From a virus, in the IMG/VR virus record IMGVR_UViG_3300042987_001095, positions 1-21,550 of that record: 21,550 bases of DNA; one strand, written 5' to 3'. A program made the translations under genes and the position numbers. Under the pieces are notes generated by a model that saw only the letters and a program-made list of their open reading frames with translations, did no database searches and had not been told where the DNA came from. This document shows positions 17,171-21,550 of this stretch, in pieces (the stretch's first letter is position 1; every line of letters begins with the position of its first letter).

Positions 17171-20100
17171 ATGAGTGATTACAAAGAATATGTAGTCTGT
17201 TTAAAACAAGGAGAAGATGTAACTAGTTTTAGAGAGGATATGGAAACTCCTGGAGGAGCACTCTATATTCCCAATAGATCAGTTACGTCTACTTTTAAAG
17301 TTGATATTAGTAGAAACACTACTTATCTATTAACCAAAGAAGAAGCACTAACACTAGCAGAAGATCAACGTGTGTTATTTGTAGAGCCAAAACTGCCTAT
17401 GATGGTAACACCACACTACACTAAAACTGCACAAATATTTAGTAATATTTTCAGTTCAAATCATTTAGCTTGGGGAAAGTATAGAACCGCTGCCAGACAA
17501 GCTAGCAGCAATATTTATGCTCTTAATACTACAAGATTAGGTAGTATTAATGCAGGGTTTGGTAGCTATCGCAACGGTAAAGATATAGACGTTGTATTAT
17601 TTGATGATTTAATATTAAGTAGTCACCCCGACTTTAATGACGCCTACGGCCAATCTAGAGTTATTAATTATAACTGGCACGCTCATGCTGCTAGTGTAGG
17701 TTTTACTGAAAAAATAGGCCAACAATACGGCTATGCTAGAAATTGGGATGATAATCATGGTACTAGTACAGCTAGTATTATGGCAGGATTACGCTATGGT
17801 TGGGCACCAGAAGCAAATATCTATAATATTCGTGGACTAGGATATGGATCAGGTAGATATGATCCTATAGCCTATGGTGCAACTGGTAGTATCGAAGGAG
17901 CTATGTGGTATATTTATTATTTTCACATAAATAAACCACTGCACTCTACCTGGGGTAATAGAAACCCAACTATTGTTAATGCTTCTCTAGGTTACCAATA
18001 TTGGATAACTACCGGTTCAAGTTTATCAGCAAGTAGTAGAACTGAAAATAGTACATTTTCTTTTCCTACAGTAGTAAATATTGTAGGGGCAGATGGTGTA
18101 ACATATAATAATCCTGGTAATTGGTCACTGGCCGCACTACGTGATGATCCATTTCGTATTAATTTAGTAAATGGCAATATGGCTAATGGTGGTGATGGTC
18201 AATTATATTGGCTTATAGAAGCCTGGATTCCTTGGGTTGAACAAGATTTTATTACTCAGCAAAGTTTAACTAGTGGTATTGTTTGGACAGCATCTGCTGG
18301 AAACAATAGACAATACTATGCTACCCCTAGTGATCCATACTATAACGTAAGAGTTAATTTTACTGATGGTGGTTGGCTATATCCAAATCGCGGATCTATG
18401 CCAGCTTCAGCAAGTACAAGTGTAATGGCTGCTGCATTAGAGTACTATGATAGACCAGCAACTTATACTGCTAGAGGTACTAGACCAGATGTGTTTGCTC
18501 CTACATCTTCTATGGCAGCATACGCTAATACTTCTTGGGGATACTATCCAACAAATTCTAGTTACGGTATAACCATATTTAGTGGCACTAGTAATTCTAG
18601 TCCAGAAGCCGCTGGAGTGATTGCTTTATGGGCTCAACAACAACGTGAGACTGGAAACTATAGCAGTATAAATGGTGCAACAGCAAGAAACTTATTTAGC
18701 AACGGTACACTATCAGTAGCTCAACTACAATCTGACGGAGGCCCTTGGTATAGTGAATACAGTAGTCAGTACTCTAATAATAGAATATTAGCTGCTGGCA
18801 CCAGCTCAAATGCTAGAACTGTAATACCAACGCCAGTTACAGCTAGCAGTATACAAACAGAATTAGGTGGCGGTAATCCTATTGCAATCAGTGAATATGT
18901 AGCCGCAACACCAAAAACTTATGGTAGTTTAGCCTATGCTAGTAGTAGCAATATAACAGACGAAGAATTTGATATAGTTAGTATAACAGTAACTCCGTCT
19001 ACAAACGGTGGCGAATATAATATAACTGTTAAAAGTAATATTACAGCTCCTAGTAATATTATTATCTCAATTACTGCTAGTAATTATGTGGCCGGAGCTG
19101 GAGCTGGAGCTGGTACACTAACTAACTTTGAAACTGTAATTATTAAACAAGGATCTAAGGTTGCTATAAAATCTGGTAAATTAAATCCTTATCAAGTTGG
19201 TAATATAGGACTAACTACAGTAGCTTATTATGGGTGGAAACAACTTACTAGTAGATCTACAACTTGGCTAATAGGTGCTAATAATGCAGCTGCTACATAT
19301 AACAAAGAATTTTATTCACTAAGTCCAAATACTACTACAGTAGCACAAGGATCACAAGTAACATTTACTGTTCATACTGTTAATGTACCAGACCAAACTT
19401 TATATTGGTCAACTAGCAATGCAACTTCTGCTAATAGTGACTTTACAGCAACTAGTGGCAGCTTTAGTTTAGCTAATGGTACCGGCACTATTACTATAAC
19501 AACTACCAGTACAAATACTATACTTGCTGATAGTAGTAACTCATTTGCTGTTGATATTAGAACTAGTAGCGGAGGACCTATTGTAGCTACTTCAAAAGTA
19601 GTTAATATACTTAATAGTGGGCAAAAAGTAACACAAGTTTATAGTTATACAGGAAGTAGCCAAAGTTTTGTAGTTCCTAGTGGCGTAACTAGAGTAACGT
19701 TTAAGCTATGGGGGGCAGGAGGCAGCGGCAGAGATCACTATGGTGGCAATGGCGGTTATACTCAAAGTACACTAGCTGTTCAAGCCGGACAAGTTTTTAG
19801 TATTAATCCTGGTGAAGCTAGCTGGATTAGAGATGGTAGTACTAATTACGGTGGTGGTAGACGTAGCTACTATGATGGTGACAATGGTGGTGGAGACGGC
19901 GGCGGTCGTAGCTGGATTACAAGAAGCGGCATAAGTGGAGACATACTAACAGCAGGCGGTGGCGGAGGTGGTGGTAGCTTTGGCACTAGTACATCACAAA
20001 ATAGTAATGTTATAGCTAGTACTTTTACAAACGGTGGTGGTAGTGGTGGAGGACTAATAGCAGGCAGTAGTCCTGATATGCGAGGCGGTGGTGGTGGCAC

Positions 20101-20638
20101 TCAATATGGAGCAAGTGGTAAAATCTGGGGTTATATTGGCAACGGCAGTGGTATTGGCTATGATCAAGATAATAACTATATTATTATTCCATCAGGGGGT
20201 GTTAGTGCTTATCAAGCCTATGGTATACAATATTTAGGTGGTAGAACTAGCACTGGCTGGACTGGTGGAGGTGGTGGGGGCGGTTACTATGGTGGTAACG
20301 CTGGCTTTGGCACTGACTATGGCTATGCTAATTATATTTCACATGGTGGTGGCGGAGGCGGTAGCGGCTGGGTTGGCAGAAATGGCTCTAGCATTTTAAC
20401 TGGCACTAACTACGCTACTTTAAGTGATTATGGAAATGTAATTAACTTAATGGATGCCAGTGGTCGTACAGACAGTAATACAGGAATAGTGTACTATAAT
20501 ACTGCATGTGTGCAAAGTCCTGCTGCACCTGGCCTAGTAGCAAATAGTTTAGATAGTGATTATGGCAGCAATGCCGGTCGTGGCAGTGTACAAACTACTC
20601 CTGGACACGGCAGAATAGTTGTAATATATTATGTATAG
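17171..20638 (+). CDS. Subtilisin-like (S8) serine protease fused to a glycine-rich adhesin-like domain
   Basis: The product has 1155 residues with AGAGG 7 bases before the ATG. Residues about 5-80 resemble a subtilase propeptide (YVVCLKQGED ... VLFVEPKLP). Residues about 130-545 are the S8 domain with all key residues: Asp145 in 'VVLFDD' followed by SSHPDF, His196 in 'NHGTSTASIMAG', Asn378 in 'SAGNN' and Ser474 in 'GTSNSSPEAAG'. Residues about 715-815 resemble a Calx-beta/Ig-like domain (VAQGSQVTFTVHT ... LYWSTSN). Residues about 825-1155 start 'GVTRVTFKLWGAGGSG' and hold repeated runs of Gly (GGGGGGG), like the ALK/LTK-type glycine-rich domain and phage adhesins such as T-even gp38. There is no signal peptide, which fits a virion protein. 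Likely roles are digestion of host surface proteins or self-cleavage to mature the adhesin. The enzyme class is secure; the target is unknown. Confidence 0.92.
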   Translation: MSDYKEYVVCLKQGEDVTSFREDMETPGGALYIPNRSVTSTFKVDISRNTTYLLTKEEALTLAEDQRVLFVEPKLPMMVTPHYTKTAQIFSNIFSSNHLAWGKYRTAARQASSNIYALNTTRLGSINAGFGSYRNGKDIDVVLFDDLILSSHPDFNDAYGQSRVINYNWHAHAASVGFTEKIGQQYGYARNWDDNHGTSTASIMAGLRYGWAPEANIYNIRGLGYGSGRYDPIAYGATGSIEGAMWYIYYFHINKPLHSTWGNRNPTIVNASLGYQYWITTGSSLSASSRTENSTFSFPTVVNIVGADGVTYNNPGNWSLAALRDDPFRINLVNGNMANGGDGQLYWLIEAWIPWVEQDFITQQSLTSGIVWTASAGNNRQYYATPSDPYYNVRVNFTDGGWLYPNRGSMPASASTSVMAAALEYYDRPATYTARGTRPDVFAPTSSMAAYANTSWGYYPTNSSYGITIFSGTSNSSPEAAGVIALWAQQQRETGNYSSINGATARNLFSNGTLSVAQLQSDGGPWYSEYSSQYSNNRILAAGTSSNARTVIPTPVTASSIQTELGGGNPIAISEYVAATPKTYGSLAYASSSNITDEEFDIVSITVTPSTNGGEYNITVKSNITAPSNIIISITASNYVAGAGAGAGTLTNFETVIIKQGSKVAIKSGKLNPYQVGNIGLTTVAYYGWKQLTSRSTTWLIGANNAAATYNKEFYSLSPNTTTVAQGSQVTFTVHTVNVPDQTLYWSTSNATSANSDFTATSGSFSLANGTGTITITTTSTNTILADSSNSFAVDIRTSSGGPIVATSKVVNILNSGQKVTQVYSYTGSSQSFVVPSGVTRVTFKLWGAGGSGRDHYGGNGGYTQSTLAVQAGQVFSINPGEASWIRDGSTNYGGGRRSYYDGDNGGGDGGGRSWITRSGISGDILTAGGGGGGGSFGTSTSQNSNVIASTFTNGGGSGGGLIAGSSPDMRGGGGGTQYGASGKIWGYIGNGSGIGYDQDNNYIIIPSGGVSAYQAYGIQYLGGRTSTGWTGGGGGGGYYGGNAGFGTDYGYANYISHGGGGGGSGWVGRNGSSILTGTNYATLSDYGNVINLMDASGRTDSNTGIVYYNTACVQSPAAPGLVANSLDSDYGSNAGRGSVQTTPGHGRIVVIYYV
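19094..19111 (+). repeat. Short tandem repeat (GGAGCT)x3
   Basis: Three exact copies of GGAGCT encode the Gly-Ala run of 'VAGAGAGAGT', between the protease domain and the Calx-beta-like domain of the protease-adhesin. It probably serves as a flexible linker and could change in copy number by slippage. Confidence 0.75.
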
Positions 20639-20645
20639 TTGTAAT

Positions 20646-20685
20646 AATACCCTGCCTAAAAAATTAGTTGGGCAGGGTATTTTTT
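20646..20685 (+). terminator. Intrinsic terminator after the protease-adhesin gene
   Basis: AATACCCTGCC (20646-20656) pairs over 11 bp with GGCAGGGTATT (20671-20681). The loop is 14 bases and the T run is 20680-20685. It begins 8 bases after the stop codon and ends the long tape measure-to-adhesin block. Confidence 0.92.
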
Positions 20686-20689
20686 ATTA

Positions 20690-20718
20690 TTGACTTTAGT
20701 TAGCCCTTGTGGTATAAT
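20690..20718 (+). promoter_or_regulatory. Sigma70-type promoter with extended -10
   Basis: The -35 is TTGACT (20690-20695), the spacer is 17 bases, and the -10 is a perfect TATAAT (20713-20718) preceded by TGG. It begins 4 bases after the terminator T run. Its CCCTTGTGGTATA (20704-20716) is identical to that in the promoter at 1524-1552. The predicted start near 20725 gives a leader of about 114 bases to the ATG at 20839. Confidence 0.9.
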
Positions 20719-20838
20719 AGGTTAAAATCATAAAAGCGTCAATAAATTTTTACTTGACATAAGCAACACTAGAATATTAGTGGCGGCTAGGTCTTAACAC
20801 AGTAGATGTAAACCACTGCTAATAGAAAAGGAGCTGCA
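20719..20838 (+). promoter_or_regulatory. Leader region with possible long-range stem
   Basis: This stretch has no gene. TATTAG-TGG (20775-20783) can pair with CCA and CTAATA (20813-20815 and 20819-20824), with a 3-base bulge on the right arm, ending just before the AGGAG ribosome binding site (20829-20833). The loop is long (29 bases), so stability is doubtful. A second TTGACA (20754-20759) has no good -10 at normal spacing. No riboswitch or tRNA fold was recognised. Confidence 0.4.
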
Positions 20839-21183
20839 ATGGTTGAAGTAGAAAATCATAGCCTGATACAGACACTTTCTGTAGCGGGTATGGCTATAAT
20901 TGCCCTTTCAGTAGGCATACAAAAGTTAATTAAAGATTGGCGTAGTACTGATGCAGAAACCAGTGTTATAGAAATGATGCACAAAGAGTTAGAACGCATG
21001 GGTACGCAGAACGCTAAACTTACAGATGAATTAACTAAATTACAGAATGATATAGTAGAACTAAACAGTCAGCTTACAAAACTTAATATAGAGAATAATA
21101 AGTTGCAAGAAGAAATTGCTGCGCTTACTAGTGAACTTAATAGTTTTAAAAAATTAGCAGCACTAAGAAAGGTTAAGGTGTAA
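20839..21183 (+). CDS. Small membrane-anchored coiled-coil protein
   Basis: The product has 114 residues with AGGAG at 20829-20833, 5 bases before the ATG. Residues about 11-30 (TLSVAGMAIIALSVGIQKLI) form one hydrophobic segment. The rest (about 45-108) is a strong heptad coiled coil, for example 'ELERMGTQNAKLTDELTKLQ', with leucines and isoleucines at regular spacing. A basic KLAALRKVKV ends it. One N-terminal membrane anchor plus a coiled coil is the layout of phage i-spanins (lambda Rz) and of some holin-associated proteins, and placement after the tail genes fits the start of a lysis module. No o-spanin, holin or endolysin is visible nearby, so the lysis role is only an inference; a virion or membrane-associated accessory protein is also possible. 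Confidence 0.85.
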   Translation: MVEVENHSLIQTLSVAGMAIIALSVGIQKLIKDWRSTDAETSVIEMMHKELERMGTQNAKLTDELTKLQNDIVELNSQLTKLNIENNKLQEEIAALTSELNSFKKLAALRKVKV

Positions 21184-21184
21184 T

Positions 21185-21550
21185 ATGGCTCGTAGCAGAT
21201 TAGTTGATCCAATAAATGATTTAATTAGTGATGGTGGTGCTATATTATGGTCGTTTGTACAAGGCGAACAACTGGAATTTCCACTTACACTTGGTTTTGT
21301 AGAAAACATACTTATTACCGATGCCATTATAGCAGATCCTACTAAGGGATATACACTAGAAGCAAAAGTATTAGAGGCTAATAATGTTGCTAATCAATTA
21401 GTAAAGCCTACAGCTATTAAAAGTGGTGGTATAGTAACACCTATTACAGTTAGAGTGCCTTATTATGCTGGAGTGTGGAGCGCTGGTACAGTATATTTAA
21501 GAGAAGATGTGGTACTATATAGTGGTGCTTATTATAAATGTTTAATAGCT
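21185..21550 (+). CDS. Possible virion accessory protein with carbohydrate-binding-like motif (3' truncated)
   Basis: The ATG is one base after the stop of the coiled-coil gene, with AAGG-like bases upstream, and the frame stays open to the window end (122 codons). The N-terminal part (MARSRLVDPI ... FVQGEQLEFPLTLGF) is beta-rich and not recognised; the 'GE-L-F-L-L' pattern is faintly like N-terminal domains of phage baseplate upper proteins. Residues about 96-122 contain 'GVWSAGTVYLREDVVLYSG', then AYYKC. The W-s-x-G-t-x-Y-x-x-x-D-V-V-x-Y-x-G-x-x-Y-K-C pattern matches the CBM5/12 chitin-binding-like module common in phage fibres and chitinases. A surface or adhesion protein is likely, but the rest of the gene lies outside the window. 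Confidence 0.75.
   Translation, partial: MARSRLVDPINDLISDGGAILWSFVQGEQLEFPLTLGFVENILITDAIIADPTKGYTLEAKVLEANNVANQLVKPTAIKSGGIVTPITVRVPYYAGVWSAGTVYLREDVVLYSGAYYKCLIA

Noticed and set aside
19870-20100. Minus-strand proline-rich ORF (MPPPPPRIS...)
   Set aside because: Poly-proline is simply the antisense reading of the glycine runs of the adhesin domain.
20754-20780. Second promoter with TTGACA at 20754
   Set aside because: No acceptable -10 lies at 16-18 bases; the nearest, TATTAG, is at 15 bases and poor.
20760-20830. tRNA or riboswitch in the leader
   Set aside because: No cloverleaf, anticodon arm or known riboswitch core could be drawn; only one weak bulged stem is present.

Overview
The window is a contiguous piece of the late structural region of a tailed bacteriophage (or a prophage) with a long flexible tail. 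It is AT-rich by eye, every real gene is on the + strand, and genes are packed with 1 to 4 base overlaps or very short gaps. The gene order is that of a lambda-like siphovirus tail module: tail tube protein, a tail assembly chaperone pair with a -1 frameshift, a very long tape measure protein, an M-like and a DUF1833 tail tip protein, and a central tip protein. Distal fibre and adhesin genes follow. The lambda K/I/J style tip, together with strong sigma70-type promoters and Shine-Dalgarno sites, suggests a Gram-negative bacterial host. The host cannot be named from this sequence.

Layout. 1-654: C-terminal part of the probable tail tube protein, followed by a perfect hairpin (667-689). 707-1488: chaperone gene with an in-frame GGGAAAC slippery heptamer (1093-1099) that joins it to the downstream reading frame. 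1469-1503: intrinsic terminator. 1524-1552: near-consensus promoter. 1606-6744: tape measure protein, 1712 aa. 6746-12620: three tightly linked tail tip genes, the last a 1646-aa protein joining an NlpC/P60 peptidase, an I-like segment and a J-like tip protein that are separate in lambda. 12630-16823: 1397-aa fibre with repeated Ig-like units, collagen-like linkers and a C-terminal S74 chaperone. 16824-17147: small unknown gene. 17171-20638: subtilisin-like (S8) protease fused to a glycine-rich adhesin-like domain. 20646-20685: second terminator. 20690-20718: second promoter, closely related to the first. 20839-21183: one-TM coiled-coil protein. 21185 to the end: start of a gene with a carbohydrate-binding-like motif.

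How the parts work together. The chaperones coat the tape measure while the tube protein polymerises along it. The M-like, DUF1833 and K/I/J proteins build the tip, where the peptidase can open peptidoglycan. The S74 fibre and the protease-adhesin are the likely host-contact proteins. The two terminator/promoter pairs divide the region into three transcription blocks: upstream through the chaperones, tape measure through adhesin, and the coiled-coil gene onward. The two promoters share a 13-base element covering part of the spacer, the extended -10 and most of the -10, which hints at a phage-specific promoter class.

The most unusual items are the protease-adhesin fusion, the K-I-J fusion, the twin promoters, and a terminator that encloses the stop codon of the frameshifted chaperone. 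No long stretch lacks a gene; the largest gap (20639-20838) holds the second terminator, the second promoter and a leader. No tRNA, CRISPR array, insertion sequence, integrase or lysis enzyme was seen.
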